From NCBI GenBank assembly GCA_902801155.1, contig CADCHG010000030.1, positions 32,422 through 84,638 on the forward strand: a stretch of 52,217 nt of DNA, read 5' to 3'. Shown here in pieces: positions 1 to 7,384 of the stretch (positions are counted from its first letter, which is position 1; the number at the start of each line of letters is the position of its first letter). The notes below the pieces were generated by a model. It searched no databases and had not been told where the DNA came from. It saw only the letters and a program-made list of their open reading frames with translations. Source of the DNA: an uncultured Prevotellaceae bacterium (GTDB lineage: Bacteria > Bacteroidota > Bacteroidia > Bacteroidales > Bacteroidaceae). The position numbers were made by a program, and so were the translations under genes.

Positions 1-23
1 TGAAGGAGTAAGAAATAAGTAAA

Positions 24-173
24 GCCTAACCAAGCCTTCCCATCCCAAAGGGAAGGGTGTTAGATAGTCTTGCAAATTAAAAGAAACATTATACTAATAA
101 ATTTATTTAGCCAAGCCTTCCTGAAGGTTTTATTGTATAAAACATCCTTCCTTTCGGGAAGGCTTGGTTAGGC
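24..173. repeat. 17-bp perfect inverted repeat, dispersed palindrome family
   Basis: GCCTAACCAAGCCTTCC (24-40) is matched in reverse complement at 157-173, and each arm carries a local GGAAGG/CCTTCC hairpin. A copy of the same element recurs at 49945-49990, where about 42 bases, including the ATGTTTTATA tail, match the reverse complement of 131-173 with few mismatches. It behaves like a REP-type intergenic palindrome. The right arm ends only 5 bases before the ATG of the CoA ligase. Confidence 0.8.
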
Positions 174-178
174 ATTTT

Positions 179-1486
179 ATGATACTAAACCCAGAAATGG
201 AGTGCATGGACCGCGAGTCCATGACCAAGCTACAGTCTGAGAGACTCGTGGCTACAGTGAAAAGATGTTACGAGAACGTACCGTTCTACCGTAAGAAAAT
301 GGATAAGATGGGCATCAAGCCTGAGGACATCAAGGGCGTGCAGGATATCCATAAGCTTCCATTCACAACCAAGCACGACCTTCGTGACGAATATCCATTC
401 GGATTGAATGCTGTTCCTATGGAGCAGATTACCCGTGTTCATGCTTCAAGCGGTACGACAGGTAAGCCTGTTGTCGGCACTTACACCAAGGGCGACCTTG
501 AGCGTTGGGCAGAAGGCGCAGCTCGTGTGTTTGCTGCTGGTGGCGTTACAAAGGGTGATATCGTGCAGGTAAGCTATGGTTACGGACTCTTCACAGGCGG
601 TCTTGGTGCTCACGATGCAGCCGGACATCTCGGTGCTGTGCAGTTGCCTACATCTGCCGGAAACTCAAGCAAGCAGATCATGCTCATGAAGGACCTCGGC
701 TCTTCTGTTCTCTGCTGTACTCCTTCATACGCCCTTCACCTTGCTGAGGTACTTGAGAATACCGATGGTATTTCTATCGACGATATGAAACTCCGTGTTG
801 GTTTCTTCGGTGCTGAGCCTTGGACAGAAGGTATGCGTAAGGAACTTGAGGAAAAACTTCATATCAAGGCTATGGATATCTATGGTCTCACAGAGATGAG
901 CGGTCCTGGCGTTGGTGGTGAGTGTGAATATCAGGATGGTACCCACCTTTGGGAGGATATGTATTACCCAGAGATCATCAATCCTGACACTCTTGAGCCA
1001 TGTGAGCCGGGTGAGTTCGGTGAGCTTGTCTTCACATCACTCACAAAGGAGGCAATGCCAATCCTTCGCTATCGTACCCGTGACCTTACCCGTCTCATCT
1101 ACGAGCCATGTAAGTGCGGACGTACCGCTGTTCGTATGGATCGTATCCTTGGCCGTTCTGACGATATGATGATCATCCGTGGCGTGAACGTATTCCCAAG
1201 TCAGATTGAGACTTGTCTTACTGAGTTCCCAGCCTTCACTCCTCAGTATTTCATCACCGTTGACCGTAAGAACAACGAGGACACCTTCGACCTTGATGTT
1301 GAGCTTCGCACGGAATACTTCTCTCCAAACCCATCAAAGCAGATGCCATTCATCAAGCCTCTCTACGACCGCATCGTGTCAATGGTAGGCATCAAGCCAA
1401 ACATCCACATCAAGGAGCCGGGAAGCATTCAGCGCTCAATTGGTAAGGCTAAGCACGTAAACGATAAGAGAGTGTTTAAGAATTAA
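179..1486 (+). CDS. paaK: Phenylacetate-CoA ligase family (aryl-acid CoA ligase), copy 1
   Basis: Adenylate-forming enzyme that makes an aryl-CoA thioester from an aromatic acid such as phenylacetate, using ATP and CoA in the cytoplasm. The ATP-binding loop SSGTTGKP is near residues 90-97. YGLTEMSGPG and the YRTRD motif near the hinge are intact, and the C-terminal domain keeps the GRSDDMMIIRGVNVFP segment. Length of 435 residues is normal for PaaK. I chose the ATG at 179 because it aligns with the start of the paralogue at 13536; an upstream in-frame TTG at 164 lies inside the palindrome. It probably forms an operon with the aminotransferase and thioesterase downstream. No aerobic paa ring-oxidation genes are nearby, so anaerobic aromatic amino acid metabolism fits better. 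True substrate is inferred. Confidence 0.9.
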   Translation: MILNPEMECMDRESMTKLQSERLVATVKRCYENVPFYRKKMDKMGIKPEDIKGVQDIHKLPFTTKHDLRDEYPFGLNAVPMEQITRVHASSGTTGKPVVGTYTKGDLERWAEGAARVFAAGGVTKGDIVQVSYGYGLFTGGLGAHDAAGHLGAVQLPTSAGNSSKQIMLMKDLGSSVLCCTPSYALHLAEVLENTDGISIDDMKLRVGFFGAEPWTEGMRKELEEKLHIKAMDIYGLTEMSGPGVGGECEYQDGTHLWEDMYYPEIINPDTLEPCEPGEFGELVFTSLTKEAMPILRYRTRDLTRLIYEPCKCGRTAVRMDRILGRSDDMMIIRGVNVFPSQIETCLTEFPAFTPQYFITVDRKNNEDTFDLDVELRTEYFSPNPSKQMPFIKPLYDRIVSMVGIKPNIHIKEPGSIQRSIGKAKHVNDKRVFKN

Positions 1487-1489
1487 GAC

Positions 1490-1634
1490 AGCCCCCTAGC
1501 CCCCCAAGGGGGAATCCTATTATAGTGCGATAAACGCTTGTGGGGATAGTGGGTTTTCTGATAACAATATAATAATACGCCCTTTGATTTAGATATACTA
1601 TCTAAAAAGTTCCCCCTTGGGGGGCTAGGGGGCT
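1490..1634. repeat. 23-bp perfect inverted repeat, C/G-rich, between paaK and aminotransferase
   Basis: The 23 bases at 1490-1512 (AGCCCCCTAG then CCCCCCAAGGGGG) recur exactly as the reverse complement at 1612-1634, with a 99-base AT-rich spacer. Each arm also has its own CCCCCTTGGGGG-type palindrome. Transcribed, it could fold into a long hairpin inside the putative operon and change expression of the downstream genes. Shorter relatives lie at 9501-9520 and about 50061-50085. Confidence 0.85.
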
Positions 1635-1646
1635 TTGGCTCTTTAT

Positions 1647-2951
1647 ATGTTAAATAGAACTATCGTCACCGAGGCTATGGAGAGCATGGCGCTCGGTGAT
1701 TTTTCACAAGCGACCATTCGCGATATTCAGGCGCTGTCAAGGCTTCTTGAGGAGAAGACTGGACAGCAGGTTATTCATCTTGAGATGGGTGTTCCAGGTC
1801 TCAAGCCTTCTGACATTGCCCTGAAGGCAGAGCAGGAGGCATTGGCTAACGGATGCGCTACTCAGTACCCTCCTAACGGTGGTATTCCTCGCATCAAGAA
1901 GGCAGCATCAGAGTTCTGCAAGGCTTTCATCGGACTTGATATCGACCCTCTCTGCTGCATCCCTACTACTGGTAGTATGCAGGGCACATTCGCAACATTC
2001 CTTGCCATCCGTCACGCTATGGCTGACACTAAGAAGGACACTGTGCTGCTCATTCAGCCGGGCTTCCCTGTACAGACAACCCAGTGCGATGTAATCGGAT
2101 TGAAGCACGTAGGTCTCGATATCCACGGCTATCGTGGTGAGGCTCTTATCAAGAAACTCGATGAGATAATGTCCGCAGGCAATATCAATAGCATCGTGTA
2201 TTCTAATCCTAATAATCCGTCTTGGGTATGCTTCACCGAGGAAGAACTGAAAGGCATTGGCGAACTTGCTGACAAGCATGACGTCATTGTGCTTGAGGAT
2301 CTGGCATACTTCGCTATGGACTTCCGTCGCGACCTCTCTCATCCGTATCAGGCTCCTTATCAGGCTACTGTTGGCAAATATACCGATAACTATGTGCTGT
2401 GGGTGTCAGGTTCAAAGGCATTCTCTTATGCCGGTCAGCGTATCGGCGTCACCTGCATCAGCAATAAGCTCTATCACAGGGTTTATGAGCCTTTGAAGAA
2501 GAACTTCGGAGTGGGTGAGTTTGGTAACTTCCTCTGCAACCGACTGATGTACACGCTCTCAAGTGGCACTACTCACAGCGTTCAGCACGCTATGGCTGCT
2601 CTTATGGAGACTGCTTGCAACGGTAGCTATAACTTCCTCGACGATGTTAAGGAGTATGGTCGCAGGGCAAAGTTCATGAAGGACGTGCTTCTGGCAAATG
2701 GCTTCTATCTTGTGTATGACAACGATATGGGTGCTCCTCTTGCCGATGGTTTCTATTTCACCGTTCAGTATCCTGGAATGACAGACCTCGCTCTTACCAA
2801 GGAGCTCATGTACTATGGCATCGCGGTTTATCCTCTCGACACTATGGGCTCTACCCAGCAGGGCGTTCGTGTCTGCACTTCTTTCTTCCAGAAGGAGCAG
2901 GAAGGCATGTTCAAGGAGCGAATCGAGGAATTTGCTAAGGCGCAGAAATAA
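1647..2951 (+). CDS. PLP-dependent aminotransferase, class I/II
   Basis: Fold-type I aminotransferase of 434 residues. The PLP lysine is in WVSGSKAFSYAGQRIG near residue 257, the pyridine-contact segment is SNPNNPSW and EDLAYF, and the carboxylate-binding arginine is in GVRVCTSF near the C terminus. The ATG at 1647 is preferred to the TTG at 1635, which sits at the edge of the inverted repeat. The thioesterase start codon follows its stop codon with no gap, so the two are translationally coupled. Next to an aryl-CoA ligase, the likely substrates are aromatic amino acids or their 2-oxo acids, but the sequence does not fix this. Confidence 0.85.
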   Translation: MLNRTIVTEAMESMALGDFSQATIRDIQALSRLLEEKTGQQVIHLEMGVPGLKPSDIALKAEQEALANGCATQYPPNGGIPRIKKAASEFCKAFIGLDIDPLCCIPTTGSMQGTFATFLAIRHAMADTKKDTVLLIQPGFPVQTTQCDVIGLKHVGLDIHGYRGEALIKKLDEIMSAGNINSIVYSNPNNPSWVCFTEEELKGIGELADKHDVIVLEDLAYFAMDFRRDLSHPYQAPYQATVGKYTDNYVLWVSGSKAFSYAGQRIGVTCISNKLYHRVYEPLKKNFGVGEFGNFLCNRLMYTLSSGTTHSVQHAMAALMETACNGSYNFLDDVKEYGRRAKFMKDVLLANGFYLVYDNDMGAPLADGFYFTVQYPGMTDLALTKELMYYGIAVYPLDTMGSTQQGVRVCTSFFQKEQEGMFKERIEEFAKAQK

Positions 2952-3365
2952 ATGACTCTCTTAGAACGTTTAAATAGCTCTGACCGCTTTGCAAGTGGCA
3001 TTGGGGCGCGGCTCGTTGAGGTTCGTGAAGGTTATGCGCGTGCCGAACTCACGGTTGAGGAGCGTCATCTTAACGCGGCCGGTGTTTGTCAGGGAGGTGT
3101 GATTTACACATTGGCTGACCTTGCCTTTGCAGGGGTATGCAACAGTCACGGCACCCTCACTCTTGGTGTGAATACAAGCATTTCTTTCATGAAATCTGCT
3201 CAGCTTGGCGAGAAGATCATTGCCGAGGCTACCGAGGTTCTTGACCATCACAAACTGCCTTACTGCGACATCAGGGTGAGGAATGAGCAAGGCGAGGTAC
3301 TTGCCGGGATGACTGGACTTGGCTACCGCACAAGGAAGGACTATGAGTTTGATGCATTGATGTAG
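2952..3365 (+). CDS. paaI: PaaI-type hotdog-fold acyl-CoA thioesterase
   Basis: 137-residue single hotdog domain. The segment HLNAAGVCQGGVIYTLADLAF near residues 38-58 is the PaaI/YbgC-like helix with the usual N...GG...LAD pattern, followed by a NTSISFMKSA strand. The family hydrolyses aryl- or acyl-CoA and often acts as a salvage enzyme releasing CoA from stalled phenylacetyl-CoA-type intermediates. Its ATG abuts the aminotransferase stop, giving the order CoA ligase, aminotransferase, thioesterase. Ligase plus thioesterase could form a cycle controlling aryl-CoA levels (inference). Confidence 0.85.
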   Translation: MTLLERLNSSDRFASGIGARLVEVREGYARAELTVEERHLNAAGVCQGGVIYTLADLAFAGVCNSHGTLTLGVNTSISFMKSAQLGEKIIAEATEVLDHHKLPYCDIRVRNEQGEVLAGMTGLGYRTRKDYEFDALM

Positions 3366-3500
3366 GTTTCATTCTTGCTTGTTTCATAATTCGGAATTTT
3401 ACATTTGAGATTTGATACTTGGGAGGCTTGCATTCGTGTGAGCCTTCTTTTTGTTTGTTCGTTTCACCGCTTCAACGCCCTTTCCGGATTAGGGCTTGGG

Positions 3501-3544
3501 AACGGATTTACAACGGACTTATAACGGTATTACAACGGACCTAC
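3501..3544 (+). repeat. 11-bp tandem array, AACGG type (4 units)
   Basis: Four consecutive 11-base units read AACGGATTTAC, AACGGACTTAT, AACGGTATTAC and AACGGACCTAC. The AACGG core is invariant; the remaining positions vary mainly Y/T. The same unit recurs at 22602, 29566 (reverse), 44699 and 48790 (reverse). Confidence 0.9.
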
Positions 3545-3626
3545 TACTTGGATACCGCTACACCTATCACCCAATTCCCGAGTGACAACGTGCGTAGCAT
3601 CTCGCACGTCCTTCGGTTTGACGAGT

Positions 3627-3657
3627 GCAAAGTTACAACAAATTTCTTCGGAACGGA
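3627..3657 (-). promoter_or_regulatory. Candidate minus-strand promoter in island A
   Basis: Reverse strand reads TAACTTTGC (3627-3635) with a TTC in place of TTG 20 bases upstream. Transcription from here would run through the ACGTGCG hairpin, a TCAC/GTGA hairpin and then the 11-bp array. No protein gene follows on this strand. Confidence 0.4.
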
Positions 3658-3766
3658 AAGAAATGCGTGAGAAAAACATTTTAGATTCAAAAAAAGTTTG
3701 TTGCGCGCTTGTAATGTGTTGATATACAGGTTGATATTTTCGGAAGGAGATTGGGATCGCCCTCAA

Positions 3767-4055
3767 TCTAACATTTAACTGTTAGATAAAACAGGGACAG
3801 GGGGTATGGTATCTATATCCAAAATAATAATATAATATTATATTATTATTTTGAGGTTAAGAACAGGGTGTGTGTCTGTCTCTGTTTTTTCTCACGGTTA
3901 TATGTTAGGTGCCATTCTGCGTCTCCTGTTGGGGGGTGATATCTAACATGTATTGAAAAATGATGGTTTCATGATTCACTAGTTGACGCTGTGTTTTCAA
4001 CCCACACCGTCTCTTTCTTGTGTGTTGTTGATGAATCTAACATATAATTGTTAGG
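3767..4055. repeat. Iterated TCTAACA/TGTTAGA words
   Basis: TCTAACA-N6-TGTTAGA is a dyad at 3767-3786. TATGTTAG is at 3901-3908, TCTAACAT at 3942-3949, and a second dyad TCTAACA-N6-TGTTAGG at 4036-4055. The word occurs in both orientations and is not seen in the other islands, which carry their own words. Confidence 0.75.
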
Positions 4056-4085
4056 AAAAATAGGGAGAGGGGGTAAGGTAACCAT

Positions 4086-4137
4086 ACAAAGAACAAGGTC
4101 AACATCAACTAGCGCTGACATTGACCTTGTACTTTGT
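4086..4137. repeat. 17-bp inverted repeat (1 mismatch)
   Basis: ACAAAGAACAAGGTCAA (4086-4102) pairs with TTGACCTTGTACTTTGT (4121-4137), with an 18-base loop containing AGCGCT. It lies on the path of a transcript starting at the 4337 promoter on the minus strand, but lacks a convincing U-run, so I do not call it a terminator. Confidence 0.75.
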
Positions 4138-4336
4138 CCCCTAATTTAATCAACCATTTCTTAGTTTTCTTACCGTCTTTTCGTCTTTTGTTATACCCGT
4201 TAATACAATCTTTTGATTACCTTAGCTCATTACCTATGAGTTCCCCCTAATTCAAATGTTGTTTACACAATGTTGTGACTGTCTATGTATGTCACATTTA
4301 AAATATAAATCTTACACTTATTTCCATTTCTTGAGT

Positions 4337-4368
4337 GCAAAGTTAATATGTTTTTTCAGATTGTGCAA
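4337..4368 (-). promoter_or_regulatory. Strong minus-strand promoter without a gene
   Basis: Reverse strand: TTG (4366-4368), 20 bases, TAACTTTGC (4337-4345), a perfect match to the Bacteroidetes consensus. The upstream box TTCTTGCACA resembles those of the RNA-array promoters at 21428 and 21576. Nothing coding follows for more than 900 bases on this strand, so it may drive a non-coding RNA antisense to island A. Confidence 0.6.
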
Positions 4369-4674
4369 GAAAAAATATTTCATAAACTTTATTATTTATA
4401 ACACGCAACATTTTTTACAATTGCGCAATAGAGCAATGCTACATTGTGATATGGTGCAGTTTGTGTTGCATATTTGCAAATGCGTTTATTTACAATAAGT
4501 TACAAAGCTCGTCGCTGCTGTGTATTTTTTACACCCATAGTGTTTTTCCTACCATTCATTAGGGAAAAATCTCGCCAGATTAGGGAAAGAACCTTTGAAA
4601 ATCAAATATTTCGCAGTAATTTTGCCCTCAGAAATCAGAGATAGTTCTGATGACGACATTAAAAGAATACAGTT

Positions 4675-5079
4675 ATGAAAAAGAATATATTTAGCTTGAT
4701 AGCAATCGCAGTTATTGGAACAAGCACATGTATGGCAAAGGCAACTCCAAAGTCAGTTTACAACCCGAAGCCTCGTATGGAGCGTAAGGTAAGTCGGCCT
4801 ACAACGACAACGGTAACAACCACTACGATGAAGCCGAATGGTACTAAGGTTGTCACGACCACTACCACCAAGACCGTTAAGGTAGCTCCTCCTCCAAAGC
4901 CAAAGATGGTAAAGCCGCATAAGCCTGCTGGTCACATGCATCATAAGCATCACATGGATCATAAGCATCACATGCATCACAAGCACCATATGCATGACAA
5001 ACATCATATGCATCACAAGCATCATCGCGGCACCTGTAAGGCTTGCAAGAAGCATGTAAGACATTGCCCAAAGAAATAG
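4675..5079 (+). CDS. Secreted His-rich repeat protein, putative metal binding
   Basis: 134 residues. A Sec signal peptide (MKKNIFSLIAIAVIGTSTCMA) is followed by a Thr-rich low-complexity stretch, a Pro/Lys linker, and a run of HHKHHM/HDKHHM units at about residues 92-117. It ends in a Cys cluster CKACKKHVRHC. The His repeats are degenerate pentads and hexads and should chelate Ni, Cu or Zn in the periplasm (inference from composition). A strong terminator follows, so it is probably monocistronic. It sits 2 kb upstream of the TonB receptor cluster, which also looks metal-related. No named family recognised. Confidence 0.75.
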   Translation: MKKNIFSLIAIAVIGTSTCMAKATPKSVYNPKPRMERKVSRPTTTTVTTTTMKPNGTKVVTTTTTKTVKVAPPPKPKMVKPHKPAGHMHHKHHMDHKHHMHHKHHMHDKHHMHHKHHRGTCKACKKHVRHCPKK

Positions 5080-5105
5080 TTGCAACGATCTAATATATTC
5101 ATCCT

Positions 5106-5151
5106 CTCCCCACCAAGTCAAGACGTTGGCATACGGTGGGGAGATTTTTTT
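5106..5151 (+). terminator. Intrinsic terminator after His-rich gene
   Basis: CTCCCCACC (5106-5114) pairs with GGTGGGGAG (5135-5143), followed by ATTTTTTT. Confidence 0.9.
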
Positions 5152-5220
5152 GTGCTTAAAACTTGCATAGCTGACGGATTATTGCTATTTTTGCAGTCGG
5201 AAATATCATAACCCGAATCT

Positions 5221-6167
5221 ATGAAGAAATTCATCCTATACATAATGCTTGTGCTGAGTATTGCTCAGCTCAACTATTCGTGTACTCCAGATAGTAAGAT
5301 TCCGTTCCTCGCCAATATGAGGATTGTAGCAGATTCATTGCTTGATGTGCCATTTCCTGATTCTCTGAATTTTGAGAATAGGGGCTTGGAATTAACAAAG
5401 GAACAATACTATGCTTTGACTTCAGATTCAATTGAGGGGGAAAAGATTGTGTCTATCAAGAAATATAAGGATAACTACCTTATGTTCTTCTGCCGAAAGT
5501 ATGATGGATAGAGGCTGTTCTTTTGGATAAATATGGTAAACGACTTGACCAAAGTGGCTTCTTTGGATTAGCTTCTCGAAATTGTCGTATTGCAGAAAAT
5601 GGACGACAAACTATGTTTATGGGTATGGATACTATTGGGATAAACTCCTCATTATGGAATATTAGGTGTCAAGGTGACGATAAGATTCTATTGGAGGGCG
5701 TTTTATTTAAGACTGACACCCTAAAGATGATATTTTCAATCTCCGACAAGATAACAAAGATTGGAAGAACTGCCTCAAAAGAAATTGCAACCCCAACATT
5801 GGATATAATAACACTTGCTTTGTCACAGCCAGAAAAAGCTTGCGAGCTGGCAAGTTGTTATAAGCATTTATGTAAAAGCGATTATGGATGTGACTGTTCG
5901 TATAAAGCAAAATATGCTTATTGGGAGTTGTATCGTTTTGTAAAATACAATCCGCAGGCCGTTTTGCAATGGATCTATGATCATCGAGAAAACAAGAAAG
6001 TCGAGAAAACGTTATTATATTGTTATGAGCATTTTTCATACTACTACGATAAGGGATTGGCCAACTTTCTTCGTGAAAACATCCTTAAACTCAAGGACAA
6101 GAAGGCGCAGGAGTATCTGCTAAATATGGAGGTGTTCAAGGAAGAATCAGAATTACAGTCGAAGTAA
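5221..6167 (+). pseudogene. Frameshifted lipoprotein of unknown function
   Basis: Frame 1 opens with MKKFILYIMLVLSIAQLNYSC, a lipoprotein signal, and stops at TAG 5509-5511. Frame 3 continues without a good start from about 5505 (GluAlaValLeuLeuAspLysTyrGly) to 6167. The junction ...RKYDG / EAVLLDKYG is smooth, so one base was probably lost near 5503-5510; the restored protein would be about 315 residues. The C-terminal part is Lys/Tyr-rich with a Cys cluster CKSDYGCDC. No known domain recognised. The signal peptide is closely similar to that of the next gene, suggesting related, possibly duplicated lipoproteins. A sequencing error is an alternative to real decay. Confidence 0.6.
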
Positions 6168-6180
6168 TAATCACGTATTT

Positions 6181-6651
6181 ATGAAGAAGTTTATACAATA
6201 CATAATTTTTGCTCTGGGGTTTATCCAGCTAAATTCGTCGTGTACATCTAAGATGAAAGAACCCCGGACAGATATGGGAGAAACGTATCTGACGAATTTG
6301 GAATATAAGGACTTTGAGAAATGGGTGGATGCAGCTTTGTCTGTTGAATTACCTGCTAATATAGAGGCTTTTTGTTTTAACCTCTATGAAAAAGGTAATA
6401 ATGTATACGCTGTTGAGATTATAGGTTCTCCATCATTTGATGAAGCTGTTGAAGATTGGGCTTGTGATGAGGTTTTTAACAATCGTGATTATCCATTACT
6501 ATGGAAGAATGACAAGTCATGGGAAGACGCACTTGAAGAAGCGAAGATTCTTGTGAAGAGATATTTGAAAGAAGGAAAGTATGCTCCATTACTTCGCAGT
6601 AAGAAAGCTGTTGGTATTGGATTTGTTGATGGGGATATTGAATTACTATAA
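6181..6651 (+). CDS. Small lipoprotein, unknown function
   Basis: 156 residues. A type II signal (MKKFIQYIIFALGFIQLNSSC) resembles the signal of the broken gene 13 bases upstream. The mature part is acidic and Trp-containing, with FDEAVEDWACDEVF in the middle and a C-terminal VGIGFVDGDIELL strand. The acidic DWACDEVF segment is reminiscent of immunity-type proteins found near polymorphic toxins, but I see no toxin gene here, so I leave the function open. Confidence 0.6.
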   Translation: MKKFIQYIIFALGFIQLNSSCTSKMKEPRTDMGETYLTNLEYKDFEKWVDAALSVELPANIEAFCFNLYEKGNNVYAVEIIGSPSFDEAVEDWACDEVFNNRDYPLLWKNDKSWEDALEEAKILVKRYLKEGKYAPLLRSKKAVGIGFVDGDIELL

Positions 6652-6759
6652 GATTTTTTAGCACATTTAGTGTTCATTATTCCATTTTTTCTCACGTTAA
6701 AAAAGTACAAATGTAGGAAAAAACGCATGAAAATGTAGGAGAATAGCATTTTTCTTTAT

Positions 6760-6768
6760 AATTTTGCA
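6760..6768 (+). promoter_or_regulatory. Candidate promoter (-7 box) of 6796 gene
   Basis: TAATTTTGC followed by ACCCGCAAAT. The -33 region is weak. The downstream GCACCCG is shared with promoters at 16740, 25126 and 43771. Confidence 0.5.
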
Positions 6769-6795
6769 CCCGCAAATTGCTTTTTTTGATCTCAA

Positions 6796-7140
6796 ATGAA
6801 CGTAAACAGGAAACGACATATTGCTTCATGGTTGCTATTGGCAGTATTTGTGCCAATGCTAATCCTGTCGTCGCTTCACGTTCATGAACAAGTACAGGAT
6901 AATATCCTTGACTGCAAGGAATGTGTAGATCATCATTGTCACGGGCACTTGACACAGTTGTCAATGTCTATGGATGATTGTGTGCTCTGTCAGTTCCTTA
7001 TGCTTACTTTCTTGGCAGAGGCAGCCCTTGCAGTTGTTTTTTACAATAGAACTTTTGTTTTTCATTTCGCCCAGCCTCAATGTGACGTTCGCCTTGAAGC
7101 CTTGGGCATCCCAACACTTCGTGCTCCTCCAACTGTTTGA
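6796..7140 (+). CDS. Small His/Cys-rich membrane or exported protein, metal locus
   Basis: 114 residues. One N-terminal hydrophobic segment (ASWLLLAVFVPMLILSSL) is followed by HVHEQ, a CKECVDHHCHGH cluster and DDCVLCQF, then a second hydrophobic stretch. Short proteins of this build often precede TonB-dependent receptors in Bacteroidetes and have Cys/His clusters suited to Zn or Cu. The receptor gene follows after 244 bases holding a symmetric repeat island. I infer a role in sensing or handing on metal at the periplasmic face; no enzymatic motif is visible. Confidence 0.65.
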   Translation: MNVNRKRHIASWLLLAVFVPMLILSSLHVHEQVQDNILDCKECVDHHCHGHLTQLSMSMDDCVLCQFLMLTFLAEAALAVVFYNRTFVFHFAQPQCDVRLEALGIPTLRAPPTV

Positions 7141-7179
7141 ATTTCATTCTGAGTAAAAGAAATTTCCGCTTGCGCGGAG

Positions 7180-7342
7180 GCTTGGGAAAGTAAATTCTCT
7201 GTTGGAAAGTAAATTGGGAGTAAATTAAATCAGTAAATTCTTGAATCTTAAAAATTCAAGAAGAAATAGTCGTAATGTAATTTACTGAATATAATTTATT
7301 GATAATTTACTTTCTAAAAAAGAAGAATTTACATTCCCCAAA
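7180..7342. repeat. Dyad-symmetric island of GTAAATT words (island G)
   Basis: GTAAATT occurs at 7190, 7209, 7220 and 7233; then a CTTGAAT/ATTCAAG hairpin (7240-7246/7254-7260); then AATTTAC at 7279, 7304 and 7326. The outer flanks CTTGGG and CCCCAAAG are also roughly complementary. The whole leader upstream of the TonB receptor is therefore symmetric about 7250. It may be an operator cluster or a structured leader. Confidence 0.7.
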
Positions 7343-7384
7343 GCAGCATTTATTTTCTACATACAATTCAAACAGACAAAGCGT

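Larger units (their letters stand above)
3366..4674. other. 1.3-kb non-coding island A
   Basis: No convincing protein gene. It holds an 11-bp-period array (3501-3544), a hairpin with stem ACGTGCG (3588-3594/3603-3609), two minus-strand promoter-like sites (3627-3657 and 4337-4368), repeated TCTAACA words, a 17-bp inverted repeat (4086-4137) and AT-rich DNA up to the next gene. Two stretches, about 3766-3815 and 4035-4085, are diverged direct copies: each has the TCTAACA dyad followed by AGGGA-N-AGGGGGTA-N-GGTA. Confidence 0.7.

Noticed and set aside
164-178. Upstream TTG start for the first CoA ligase
   Set aside because: It falls within the inverted repeat arm and the extra five residues do not align with the paralogue.
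3419-3670. 83-codon frame across island A
   Set aside because: It runs through the 11-bp array and a hairpin; the translation has no signal or domain.
4753-5121. Met/His-rich frames antisense to the His-repeat gene
   Set aside because: They arise from the CATCAC repeats read backwards; the plus-strand frame has a proper signal peptide and terminator.
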